From Marinibacterium profundimaris (GTDB taxonomy: Bacteria; Pseudomonadota; Alphaproteobacteria; Rhodobacterales; Rhodobacteraceae), in NCBI RefSeq assembly GCF_002210095.1, contig NZ_AQQR01000002.1, forward strand, positions 496,001 through 560,000: 64,000 bases of DNA. The letters are read 5' to 3'. Positions 1-7,239 of the stretch are shown here, in pieces. The notes under the pieces were generated by a model, which worked only from the letters and a program-made list of their open reading frames with translations, did not search any database and was not told the origin of the DNA. The number at the start of each line of letters is the position of its first letter. Position 1 is the stretch's first letter. Both the position numbers and the translations under genes were made by a program.

Positions 1-1
1 C

Positions 2-304
2 GGCGTCATGGCCCGGCAGGAGGGCGTGCTGATCATGTCCTGCGATGTCGATTTCGGATCCTCGGGCGCGCCCATCTTCTCGTTTGCCGGTGGCGCGCCG
101 CGGATCGTGTCGGTGGTCTCGGCCAAGGCCGAGCTGGACGGGCAGAAGGTGGCCCTGGGCACCTCGCTGGACGAACCGCTGGGTATCCTGAAGGCGGAAC
201 TGGCGGCCGGCAAGGGCTATGGGCTGGACCCGGCGCCGCTGACGAACCGGATCCGCGTCGGCGAAGGCCGCAACACCACCGGGGCCAAGTTCATCCGGCC
301 TTGA
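2..304 (+). CDS. Trypsin-like serine peptidase, C-terminal part (5' end outside window)
   Basis: The frame is open from the window edge to TGA at 302-304, leaving about 100 residues. Residues 14-24 of the visible part read CDVDFGSSGAP, the position of the GDSGGP motif of S1 peptidases; the second Ser of GSSG is the expected nucleophile. The catalytic His and Asp would lie upstream and are not visible. Rhodobacterales carry secreted or periplasmic trypsin-like proteins with this variant, so an exported protease is the best reading. A 7-bp inverted repeat (335-341 with 361-367) lies downstream but has no T-run. The family call rests on one motif and its flanks. Confidence 0.7.
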   Translation, partial: GVMARQEGVLIMSCDVDFGSSGAPIFSFAGGAPRIVSVVSAKAELDGQKVALGTSLDEPLGILKAELAAGKGYGLDPAPLTNRIRVGEGRNTTGAKFIRP

Positions 305-369
305 CCCGCCGCGGCCACCGCATCGGCGTGAACAGGGGCGCGCGGTGTCATCCTCCTGCGGCGCCCCCT

Positions 370-398
370 CTTGAAACGCCCCTTGCCTCATCCCATCT
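370..398 (+). promoter_or_regulatory. Candidate sigma-32 (RpoH) heat-shock promoter of the hsp20 gene
   Basis: CTTGAAA (370-376) and TCCCATCT (391-398) are separated by 14 bases. The E. coli sigma-32 consensus is CTTGAAA, 11-16 bases, CCCCATnT, so the match is complete at -35 and one base off at -10. Transcription would start near 405 and give a 5' leader of about 90 nt carrying the thermometer described next. Found by eye. Confidence 0.7.
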
Positions 399-430
399 GA
401 GGCTTATCGGGACGCCGCAAGCCGGGCCCC

Positions 431-498
431 GCATGACCGCCCGTCCGAGATCGGAGGGCACCTATCGTGAATTGCTCTGAAACTGAGGATGACGACCC
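431..498 (+). promoter_or_regulatory. ROSE-like RNA thermometer in the hsp20 5' leader
   Basis: Two hairpins can form before the start codon. The first pairs GCCC (439-442) and TCCG (444-447) with CGGA (52-55 of the 400s block, i.e. 452-455) and GGGC (456-459), loop AGAT. The second pairs TCGT (465-468) with ACGA (492-495) and TTGCTC (472-477) with GAGGAT (485-490), loop 478-484. In the second, the Shine-Dalgarno GAGGA is sequestered and TTGC places a G opposite a G, which is the U(U/C)GCU hallmark of ROSE elements. ROSE elements melt at heat-shock temperature and are known in front of small heat-shock genes of alphaproteobacteria. Confidence 0.7.
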
Positions 499-975
499 AT
501 GCGCAACAGCTTTGACCTTGCCCCGCTCTATCGTGCCACTGTCGGCTTCGACAGGATCGCCGACATGATGGACCGCGTTATGGCGAACGACGTAAGTTCG
601 CAGACCTATCCGCCCTACAATATCGAGAAGACCGCCGACGATGCCTATCGCATCTCGGTCGCCGTGGCGGGCTTTGCCCCCGGTGACCTGTCGGTCGAGG
701 TCAAGGACGGCGCCGTCGTGGTGTCTGGCCGCAAATCGGATGAGCAGGGCGAACGCACCTTCCTGCACCGTGGCATCGCCACCCGCGCCTTCGAACGCCG
801 CTTCCAGCTGGCCGATCATGTGCGCGTGACCGGTGCCTCTCATGCCGACGGCATGCTGCATATCGACCTGCAGCGCGAAGTGCCCGAGGCCCTGAAACCC
901 CGCCGGATCGAGATCGCGACCGATGCATCGGGCGCCGTCGAGACCGACGTGGTCGACGCCAAGGCCGTCAACTGA
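499..975 (+). CDS. Small heat-shock protein, Hsp20/IbpA family
   Basis: An ATP-independent holdase that binds unfolding proteins in the cytoplasm and hands them to DnaK/ClpB. The 158 residues fit the class A sHsps of alphaproteobacteria. The alpha-crystallin domain spans about residues 38-128 with the DGMLHIDL strand at 117-124, and the C-terminal I-x-I anchor needed for oligomers is IEI at 137-139. The ATG at 499 sits 8 bases after GAGGA, which lies in the thermometer stem. The gene stands alone between an RpoH-like promoter and a strong terminator, so control at transcription (sigma-32) and translation (ROSE) is inferred. Confidence 0.92.
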   Translation: MRNSFDLAPLYRATVGFDRIADMMDRVMANDVSSQTYPPYNIEKTADDAYRISVAVAGFAPGDLSVEVKDGAVVVSGRKSDEQGERTFLHRGIATRAFERRFQLADHVRVTGASHADGMLHIDLQREVPEALKPRRIEIATDASGAVETDVVDAKAVN

Positions 976-1006
976 GCCTTACCTCGTAAAGACCCAAGAT
1001 GACGAC

Positions 1007-1032
1007 GGGCCCGGGAGAGATCCCGGGCCTTT
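1007..1032 (+). terminator. Rho-independent terminator after hsp20
   Basis: GGCCCGGGA (1008-1016) pairs perfectly with TCCCGGGCC (1021-1029) around a GAGA tetraloop, followed by TTTGTT. It ends the hsp20 transcript 32 bases after the stop codon. Confidence 0.8.
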
Positions 1033-1112
1033 GTTCGTCCACGCATGCGGATGGGACAGGCCGGCCGCCGGTATCCGCCCCGCTGCGGGCGGAGCGCAGA
1101 CGGAAAGACCAG

Positions 1113-1146
1113 CGCCGGAGTATTTGGATCCAAGAAGAAGACAGGG
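1113..1146 (+). repeat. Intergenic repeat, GGAGTATTT...CAAGAAGAAG family, copy 1
   Basis: CGCCGGAGTATTTGGATC followed by CAAGAAGAAGACAGGG. It is nearly identical to the reverse complement of the copy at 20411-20450. Seven related copies occur in the window, all between genes. The general form is a CCTCC/GGAGG-type hairpin, TATTT, a short spacer, then CAAAGATGAAG or CAAGAAGAAG. Confidence 0.7.
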
Positions 1147-1184
1147 CCGGGCGCCCGGACCGCACCGGTGTCGCGGTCCGCACG

Positions 1185-1212
1185 AAAAAGGGGCGCCCCG
1201 ACGGAGCGCCCC
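1185..1212 (-). terminator. Rho-independent terminator of the phytase-esterase-like gene
   Basis: GGGGCGC (1190-1196) pairs with GCGCCCC (1206-1212). On the minus strand the hairpin is followed by TTTTT (complement of 1185-1189). It lies 24 bases beyond the stop codon of the leftward gene. Confidence 0.75.
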
Positions 1213-1235
1213 GGTACTGGTTACCGTTCGGAGGG

Positions 1236-3398
1236 TCAGTTGGCCTGAACCGTCCAGAACATCGTCTCGCCCGAATGGTCGTCGACACCGTCGTTGTCGG
1301 TCGAGATATACAGCGTGCCGTCGGGGCCGATCGCCAGGCCTTCGACCTTGTCCAGCACGTAGCCGCCTGTCGAGGTCAGGTCGGGCAGCAGGTCGCGGAC
1401 CAGTTCCTTTTCGACCACCGGCAGGTCACCGCCCAGCTCGCCCGGCTCGACGCCGTCCAGCGAGACCCGGGTGATCCACTTGGTCTTTGCCAGGTCGCCC
1501 AGCTGGTTGTCGCGCTCGATCAGGTAGAAGGCGCCGTCGTGGAACACGATCTCCGACAGGCCGACCCAGCCGTAATCCGGCTTTTCGGTCGGGTAGTAGA
1601 CGCCCGTCCAGCCGCCGGTGCCCGGCGTGTAGGCCAGCAGCTTCACGTGCTGCGGCTGGTCGTCCTTCCATTCGCGCTGCACGGCGACCCAGATGGTGCC
1701 GTCGGCATCGACGGTCACGCCTTCGAGGCCCGAGTTCGTCGCGTTGGCGGTCAGGCTTTCGGGCACGACCACCTCTTCGAGGATGGCGCCGCTTGCGTCC
1801 ACGTGCACGATCTTGTTCACGCGGCTGCCGTCGGCGCGGCCTTCGTTGGCCAGCCAGAAGCCGCCCTCACCGTCCAGCGCGATGCCTTCGAGGTCGAGCG
1901 CCGGGGCCGGAGCGCCATCCATCGTGACCACCATCTTGTCGGTGATCCGGGCGGGCGTCTCGCTGGCGTCGATGGTCAGGATCGCAGGCTGGCCGAGGTA
2001 GAAGCTGTCGGTCACGCCGTAGATCATGCCGTCTTCGCCCATGACCATGCCCGACAGCGCGCCCCAGCCGATCAGCTCTTCGCTGCCGGCCGAGGTGATG
2101 TGCGGATAGGCGGCCGGTGCGTCCTGGTATTCGAAGAGCATCACGTGCGACCGCGCGGCGCCGTCCTCGAACAGGTCGTTCTCGTTGGCCGAGACCAGCA
2201 GGTTGCGGTCGGGGATGGTGACATAGCCTTCCGGCCCGATGCCCGAGGGCAGCAGCTGGGTCAGGACCGGGTTCGCCGGGTCGGTCACGTCGTAGACGCC
2301 CACGGCAGAGCCGCGCTCGGACCCGACAAAGACGAAGGGCGTGCCGCCGAAGGTGTCGAAGGTCACCGACTCGGGCTCCACGCCCTTGTTTTCCGAACGG
2401 CCTTCCGGGTAGTGGCCGATCTCGATCAGCGCATGTTCGAACGACGCGCCGGATTCATAGACCACGTCGCCGGTCTTCGAGAAGATCGTCCAGCCGCGGC
2501 TGCCGCCCTTCCAATCGCCTTCGTTGGCGGTGGCGAAATGGTCGTCGTCGATCCAGATGACCGAATCCGGTTCACGCGGCACGTCGCGAAGCGAGCCGGT
2601 GAAGTCCAGCGCGTCATCCTCGACCACGTCGATCCCGTCGAGATCCACGGTGCCGGCGGAAAAGTGGCTGATCACCTCGCCGTCCTTCGACACGACGACA
2701 AGGTAGTTGTTCTCCTGCAGGGTCACGACCGTCTCGCCGAGCCCGTTGATGGAGACATATTCGGGTTCCGGATCCTCGGGCGTGTCACCGCCCAGCCCGG
2801 TCAGATCGACCTTCTGCAGGCTGTCGCAGTCCAGAGCGCCATCGGCCACGCCGACCAGAACCAGGAATCCGGCGGGCATCTGCGGCAGGCCGCCGTCGCC
2901 CAGGTCCTCGTCACGCTCGTTCTCGATCGCCACGGCCACGAAGGAACCGTCCTTGGCCGAGGCCAGCGAATCCGGCTGGCCGCCAAGGTCGCAGGAGCCG
3001 GTCTCTTGCCCGGTCGCGGTGTCGAACGCGGCGATGCGGCCCGAGGGTTCGACATAGCTTTCCGAGGTGTTGATGCCCACGAAGGCGGTCGAGCCGATGA
3101 CCGTCACGCTCGTCGGTTCGCCGCCCAGATCGATGTTGCCGCCGGGCTGCGGGTTGGCCGGATCGGTGATGTCGATCATGCCAAGGGCGCCCAGCGGGCT
3201 GTCGGTGTAGACCAGCGTCATGCCGTCCGCGGTGGCGGCGATGATCTCGGCCGAAGTCTCGCGCGCGGTGTCCTCGCCCTCGGCCATGTTCGACGCGACC
3301 GGGAACGATGCGATGCGGTTGAAGTTCATGTCCTGCGCCAGACCGGCACCGGCCGTGATGGCCAGGACAGAGGTCAGCGTTGCAAGCTTCATCGTCAT
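1236..3398 (-). CDS. Secreted beta-propeller protein with esterase-like phytase domain
   Basis: An exported 720-residue protein. MTMKLATLTSVLAITAGAGLAQD is a Sec signal peptide with cleavage near residue 21; the ATG at 3398 is preferred over upstream starts because GGGGA precedes it by 6 bases. Residues about 25-400 form a WD/choice-of-anchor-like propeller with repeated ITDPANPQPGG and VTDPANPVL motifs. Residues about 430-720 match the esterase-like activity of phytase family (PF13449-like), with LDLEGIALD, GLEGVTVD and KVEGLAIGPDG. Substrate unknown; such proteins are often linked to phosphate or phosphoester metabolism, but no pho gene is adjacent. It is a single-gene unit with its own terminator. 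Confidence 0.85.
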   Translation of the reverse strand: MTMKLATLTSVLAITAGAGLAQDMNFNRIASFPVASNMAEGEDTARETSAEIIAATADGMTLVYTDSPLGALGMIDITDPANPQPGGNIDLGGEPTSVTVIGSTAFVGINTSESYVEPSGRIAAFDTATGQETGSCDLGGQPDSLASAKDGSFVAVAIENERDEDLGDGGLPQMPAGFLVLVGVADGALDCDSLQKVDLTGLGGDTPEDPEPEYVSINGLGETVVTLQENNYLVVVSKDGEVISHFSAGTVDLDGIDVVEDDALDFTGSLRDVPREPDSVIWIDDDHFATANEGDWKGGSRGWTIFSKTGDVVYESGASFEHALIEIGHYPEGRSENKGVEPESVTFDTFGGTPFVFVGSERGSAVGVYDVTDPANPVLTQLLPSGIGPEGYVTIPDRNLLVSANENDLFEDGAARSHVMLFEYQDAPAAYPHITSAGSEELIGWGALSGMVMGEDGMIYGVTDSFYLGQPAILTIDASETPARITDKMVVTMDGAPAPALDLEGIALDGEGGFWLANEGRADGSRVNKIVHVDASGAILEEVVVPESLTANATNSGLEGVTVDADGTIWVAVQREWKDDQPQHVKLLAYTPGTGGWTGVYYPTEKPDYGWVGLSEIVFHDGAFYLIERDNQLGDLAKTKWITRVSLDGVEPGELGGDLPVVEKELVRDLLPDLTSTGGYVLDKVEGLAIGPDGTLYISTDNDGVDDHSGETMFWTVQAN

Positions 3399-3577
3399 GA
3401 GATTTCCCCATTGGTTCATTCGATGTCGGGGGTAGACGACCGAAGGTAACAAGGGTGTGACGCATTTGTTGCGTGAACGTAAATTTCACGGGCCGTCGCT
3501 GAGGCTGATAGCGTCCGGCCTCTTGCTCTCGGGGGGGCTGTCATGGCACCCACGCGACAATTCAGCCAGGGCATCGC

Positions 3578-4744
3578 ATGCGCAAACTCTATCTTCATAT
3601 CGGCCATTCCAAGACGGGGTCGAGCTTTCTGCAGGCCAGCTTTGCCAATTCGGTGGACGTGCTGGCCGCCCATGGCATCGATTATCCCGGCGACCCGTCC
3701 GAGGCGGCGACGGGGTGGAAGATCTCGTCGGGCAATGGCCAGGCCCTGCTGACCGATCCGCCCGAGGCATTCTCGGTCACGCGGGACCGTGTCTTTTTCA
3801 GCGCCGAGCGTCTGTTCCGCGCCTTCGCGGTGGAGCCGGACTGGTCCGGGCGGCTGGCTGCCTTCTGCGCGCATCACGACATCGGCGAGGTCGAGGTGCT
3901 GATGTTCCTGCGCGACCCGATCCCCCATGCGGAAAGCAGCTATCAACAGATGGTCAAGCGCGGCGGCGCGACCGAGAGCGTGGAAGCGACATTCGCCAAT
4001 TACGCCTATCCCGAGCTGGTGCGCGATGCGCTGAAACGCGATTACGGCGCGGTGCCGGTGACCTGGCACCTGTTCAACTACGATCGCCACAAGACCGAGC
4101 TGATCGAGATCACCGAGCGTTTCCTGGATCTGCCCGCCGGCAGTCTGGTGCGCGGCGGCGACCGGCCGGTTAACCGGTCGATGACGGCGTCGGAACTGAC
4201 GGTGCTGCGCGGGCTGAACGCCCATGATCCGCGCGCGGCGAGCGCGCTGGCCGATGCGCTCTGCAACGAGGTGCCGGATGTGGATTCTGAAACGGTGTTC
4301 CCCGCGCGCCCGGTGCAGCGCGAGATGCTGCGGCGGCTGTCGCGCGCGATGGCCGAGGTCGATGCGATGCTGGACGAAGGCGAGCGCTATGGCACCGAGC
4401 TTTGCCAGCCCGCGCGCGAGCCCCGGCGCCACGTCTTCACGCCGCAGCAGATCGAGATCCTGACCGGAGTGCTGGGCCGGCGTGTCAGCGGAGTGACGCT
4501 GCAGATGCAGATGGAGCGGGTGCGCCGGCTGATCAATGTGGCGCAGCTTCAGATCCACAGGGAGCGGATCGCCGAAGCCGAGGACAGCCTGATGCGGGCG
4601 CAGGCCACGCTGCAGGGGCTGGACCCCGAGGCGCATCCCGACGTGGCGGGGCTGACGCGCATGGTCAACAAGCTGCGCGCCGGCCTGGCCGCGCGTCCGA
4701 AGATTGACGACCAGGCCGCGGCACAGCCGCAGGTCGAAGACTGA
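3578..4744 (+). CDS. Sulfotransferase-family protein
   Basis: A 388-residue cytoplasmic protein. HIGHSKTGSSFLQ at residues 7-19 matches the 5'-phosphosulfate loop of PAPS-dependent sulfotransferases, and FLRDPIPHAESS at 110-121 matches the 3'-phosphate motif (R-D-P...S). The first 230 residues form the sulfotransferase fold; the last 120 are helical and charged, possibly a coiled coil. Carbohydrate or lipid sulfation is the likely reaction; the acceptor cannot be read from sequence. It stands alone, followed by a terminator. A second, different sulfotransferase lies at 16080. Confidence 0.75.
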   Translation: MRKLYLHIGHSKTGSSFLQASFANSVDVLAAHGIDYPGDPSEAATGWKISSGNGQALLTDPPEAFSVTRDRVFFSAERLFRAFAVEPDWSGRLAAFCAHHDIGEVEVLMFLRDPIPHAESSYQQMVKRGGATESVEATFANYAYPELVRDALKRDYGAVPVTWHLFNYDRHKTELIEITERFLDLPAGSLVRGGDRPVNRSMTASELTVLRGLNAHDPRAASALADALCNEVPDVDSETVFPARPVQREMLRRLSRAMAEVDAMLDEGERYGTELCQPAREPRRHVFTPQQIEILTGVLGRRVSGVTLQMQMERVRRLINVAQLQIHRERIAEAEDSLMRAQATLQGLDPEAHPDVAGLTRMVNKLRAGLAARPKIDDQAAAQPQVED

Positions 4745-4773
4745 GCGGACTTCCCCGTCCCCGTCCTGCGCGG

Positions 4774-4809
4774 GCCAGCCTGGCCTGACGGCCGCTGGCA
4801 CGGCTTTTT
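4774..4809 (+). terminator. Terminator after the sulfotransferase gene
   Basis: GCCAGC (4774-4779) and GGCC (4782-4785) pair with GGCC (4790-4793) and GCTGGC (4794-4799) around loop TGAC. A second short stem and TTTTT (4805-4809) follow. The rest of the gap to 4979 shows no convincing gene. Confidence 0.55.
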
Positions 4810-4978
4810 CACGCCTCGGCGCGCTTCTGGATCTTCGCGGCGATGATGGTTGCGGGCTGGTTCCTGTTAGGTTCTTGTCCCGACAATGGGCTTGGCCTTG
4901 CTGCGCCGCACCCTGCGCCATGTAATCCGTGACCGGAGCCCCGTGACCGGCCGCACCGCGAAACGCGGGGGCGAAGGA

Positions 4979-5992
4979 TCAGGCCGGCTCGCTCTTGCGC
5001 TCCCGCCGTGCGGCGGTCGAGGCGGCCACGGCATTGGTCTGGCGTGCCGGTCTGCCAGAGCCGGATCCGACCGACGGCGTGCCGCCGGTCAGGGCCGGCA
5101 GGGTCACGTAGCGCGGGCGGACCTTCGAACGCTCCAGGATCGTGACGTGCAACTGCTCCGTCAGCATGGATTCGAACTGCAGTGCCGCCCAGGTGTCGTT
5201 CAGGGCCGAAAGAGAGGACGGAAGGCGGATGCTGCCGACCAGCAGCTTCATCTCGGACGAGCCGGCCACCACCGAGAGCAGCGCACGGCTTTCGTCGTCG
5301 CCGCAGACGAAACGGCAGCCCCGCAGGCCCAGCACCGTGATTGTACCGGGGATCACGTAGGGGCCGATGTGTATTTCGGCCATGACCTGGCAGGACCGGC
5401 GGCTGTAGCGCACCGTGTGATACCATTTCAGCAGCATGTGCCCGATCTTCAGGATCACCCCGAAGGCGGCGATGATGACCGGCAGCATCGACAGTCGCGC
5501 ATAATCTGCAAATGTTTCCCCGTTCGCGGACATGCCGAACCCGGCCGGAGAGGGCTTTCCGCCAAAGCCACCATCGCCCTCGGCGCCGTTCGCCGTCACC
5601 TCGACGCAGATGGAGGCGCTGCGGGTGTCGATCAGGTCCAGTGTCTCGACCAGCAAGTCGGGCCGGGTCATCCGGGCGGTCGAAGAGAAATTGCGCAGCT
5701 CTTCGACCGAGGCTTTCATCAGCCGGTCGATGTCGGGCCGGTCGATCCGGCCCTGCCAGCTGCGCAGGCGGCCCCAGTTGAGGTCCCTCAGCGCGGCGGC
5801 GATGTCGCGGGGCGCATCTTCGCTGACCCGCGGCAGGCGGCGGGCGACGCGGCGGGTCAGGTTCGCCAGCTTCTGCCAGTCGAACGGGGCGCCGCAATGC
5901 AGATCCACGCCCTGGGCGCGCACGCCCGGGCCAGAAGGCACAAGCAGCAGCAGGGACAGCACGAGGCAGAGGAAGGCGAGAGGCGCTTTCAT
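4979..5992 (-). CDS. Membrane protein with periplasmic helical domain and PilZ-like C-terminus (paralogue A)
   Basis: Function unknown. From ATG 5992 (an in-frame ATG at 6013 is an alternative) it has 337 residues: signal peptide 1-26, a helical periplasmic region about 30-165 opening with Cys33 and DWQKLANL, a membrane segment at about 167-190, then a cytoplasmic domain. That domain starts RYSRRSC, continues to LGLRGCRFVCG and LLVGSIRLP, and resembles PilZ (an R-x3-R start, then a strand where D-x-S-x2-G is expected). The second c-di-GMP motif is not intact. Cys33 and Cys129 could form a disulfide. It lies just downstream of, and is clearly homologous to, the gene at 6125-7162. Confidence 0.7.
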   Translation of the reverse strand: MKAPLAFLCLVLSLLLLVPSGPGVRAQGVDLHCGAPFDWQKLANLTRRVARRLPRVSEDAPRDIAAALRDLNWGRLRSWQGRIDRPDIDRLMKASVEELRNFSSTARMTRPDLLVETLDLIDTRSASICVEVTANGAEGDGGFGGKPSPAGFGMSANGETFADYARLSMLPVIIAAFGVILKIGHMLLKWYHTVRYSRRSCQVMAEIHIGPYVIPGTITVLGLRGCRFVCGDDESRALLSVVAGSSEMKLLVGSIRLPSSLSALNDTWAALQFESMLTEQLHVTILERSKVRPRYVTLPALTGGTPSVGSGSGRPARQTNAVAASTAARRERKSEPA

Positions 5993-6124
5993 GCGACGGA
6001 GCCTAGCAGCCACTTGCGACCAAAGTCTTAACCCGATCTTTCAAATCCTAACGGCCCGGCTGCGCCACCGCGATCGGCGCGTCCGGCGGGGGCCTGCCGG
6101 CCGGCACCGGCCGTCCGCGCCCTA

Positions 6125-7162
6125 TCAGCTGTTGTCCGGCCGGGACGCCGACAGGTGCTGCGCGGCATCGAGGCCGGGCGCGTCCGCGGCCTCCGGTTCG
6201 ATGAACCGCGCGGGGGCGGGGGCGTCGCCGGGGCGGCGCTGGACATTGCTCTTCAACCGGCTTTGCAGGCTGTAATGCGTCGGGACCGAGGACATCGCCA
6301 GAAACGCGTCCTGCATATCGTCGGGCAGGGGCAGCTGGAATTCGATCGCCGCGTTCTCGCGCCGCAGGCCCGAGACATGGCAGGGCACGAGGATCCGCCC
6401 GGCGAGCAGCACCGTCTCGTCGCTCTCCGCGATGTCGCCCAGCAGCGCCCGGTCCTCCGGGCTGTTCGGCACGAAGCGGCAGTTGTAGCGGCCCAGGATG
6501 ACCACGTGGCCGCCCAGCCGGTAGGTGCCGATGATCAGCGTCGCCACGATCCGGCAGGTCTTGCGGCGGTGGCGGAATGTCTGGGTCCAGCCGATCAGCC
6601 GGGTGATGAGCACCAGCGTCGCCGCCGCCATCGCCGCCACGGCGGGCAGCAGCGCCAGCCGGGCGTAATCGGACACCTGGAACTGCGCGGGCAGCGGCTG
6701 GTCACTGTCAGCGAGACCGAGGAACGTTGCGATGATCTCGAAGGGGGAGGTCATCTCAGGCAGGTTGAAATCGATGCTGCCGCAATATTCCTTCATCGTC
6801 TTGTCGATCTCGTCGAGATCCATCGCGAGGATCCAGGGTCTCGCCAGGTCGCCGGACCGGCCGAACCGCTGCAACTGGTCCAGCACCGCCTCGACCCTCA
6901 GGCGCGTCGTCCTCGACTGGATGCGCGAGATTTCCTCGAAGAGCCGGGTGCGGTCGAGCTGGTCCAGCTGCCTGGCGACCTGCGCGCGCAGGTCATCCGG
7001 CGGCTGCATCCTGGCGCGGGCGGCGACGCGGGCAAGATCGGACAGCGCCTGCCAGTCCGAGGGCAGGCCGCAGTCCTGGGCCTGCGCCGTCCGAGGCCAT
7101 GGCACGGGCCCGCACAGCAGAAGCGCGAAGGCCAGCGCGGCGATGATCCGTCTTCTCCGCAT
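6125..7162 (-). CDS. Membrane protein with periplasmic helical domain and PilZ-like C-terminus (paralogue B)
   Basis: Function unknown; 345 residues with the same plan as its neighbour. Signal peptide to about residue 28, Cys31 then LPSDWQALSDL, helical periplasmic part with Cys127, membrane segment about 168-190, then FRHRRKTCRIVATLIIG, ILGRYNCRFV and LLAGRILVP. The PilZ R-x3-R position reads R-x3-K and the D-x-S-x2-G position is GRYNC, so cyclic-di-GMP binding is doubtful. The order (this gene first, then 5992-4979, gap 132 bases) suggests one transcript and a duplication. A sensor reading envelope state into the cytoplasm is conceivable but unproven. Confidence 0.7.
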   Translation of the reverse strand: MRRRRIIAALAFALLLCGPVPWPRTAQAQDCGLPSDWQALSDLARVAARARMQPPDDLRAQVARQLDQLDRTRLFEEISRIQSRTTRLRVEAVLDQLQRFGRSGDLARPWILAMDLDEIDKTMKEYCGSIDFNLPEMTSPFEIIATFLGLADSDQPLPAQFQVSDYARLALLPAVAAMAAATLVLITRLIGWTQTFRHRRKTCRIVATLIIGTYRLGGHVVILGRYNCRFVPNSPEDRALLGDIAESDETVLLAGRILVPCHVSGLRRENAAIEFQLPLPDDMQDAFLAMSSVPTHYSLQSRLKSNVQRRPGDAPAPARFIEPEAADAPGLDAAQHLSASRPDNS

Positions 7163-7198
7163 GGGCGGAAAATAGGGCCGATTCGCCTACGGGCGGTT

Positions 7199-7225
7199 AA
7201 CGGCGCCGCGCGGGACGGCGCCGTT
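7199..7225 (-). terminator. Terminator after the succinate-semialdehyde dehydrogenase gene
   Basis: AACGGCGCCG (7199-7208) pairs perfectly with CGGCGCCGTT (7216-7225), 7-base loop. It lies 14 bases beyond the stop of the leftward gene at 7240; the T-run is short (TT). Confidence 0.55.
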
Positions 7226-7239
7226 CGGGGTGGGGTGGC

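Noticed and set aside
999-3449. 816-residue open frame on the plus strand
   Set aside because: It is antisense to the phytase-esterase-like gene and arises from high GC at third positions; composition is Arg/Val/His-rich with no family match. Similar long shadows oppose gabD, rnr, the ABC/cNMP gene and others.
4843-4932. 29-codon lipoprotein-like frame (MMVAGWFLLGSC...)
   Set aside because: No ribosome site, very short, and the remainder is Pro/Ala filler; chance is more likely.
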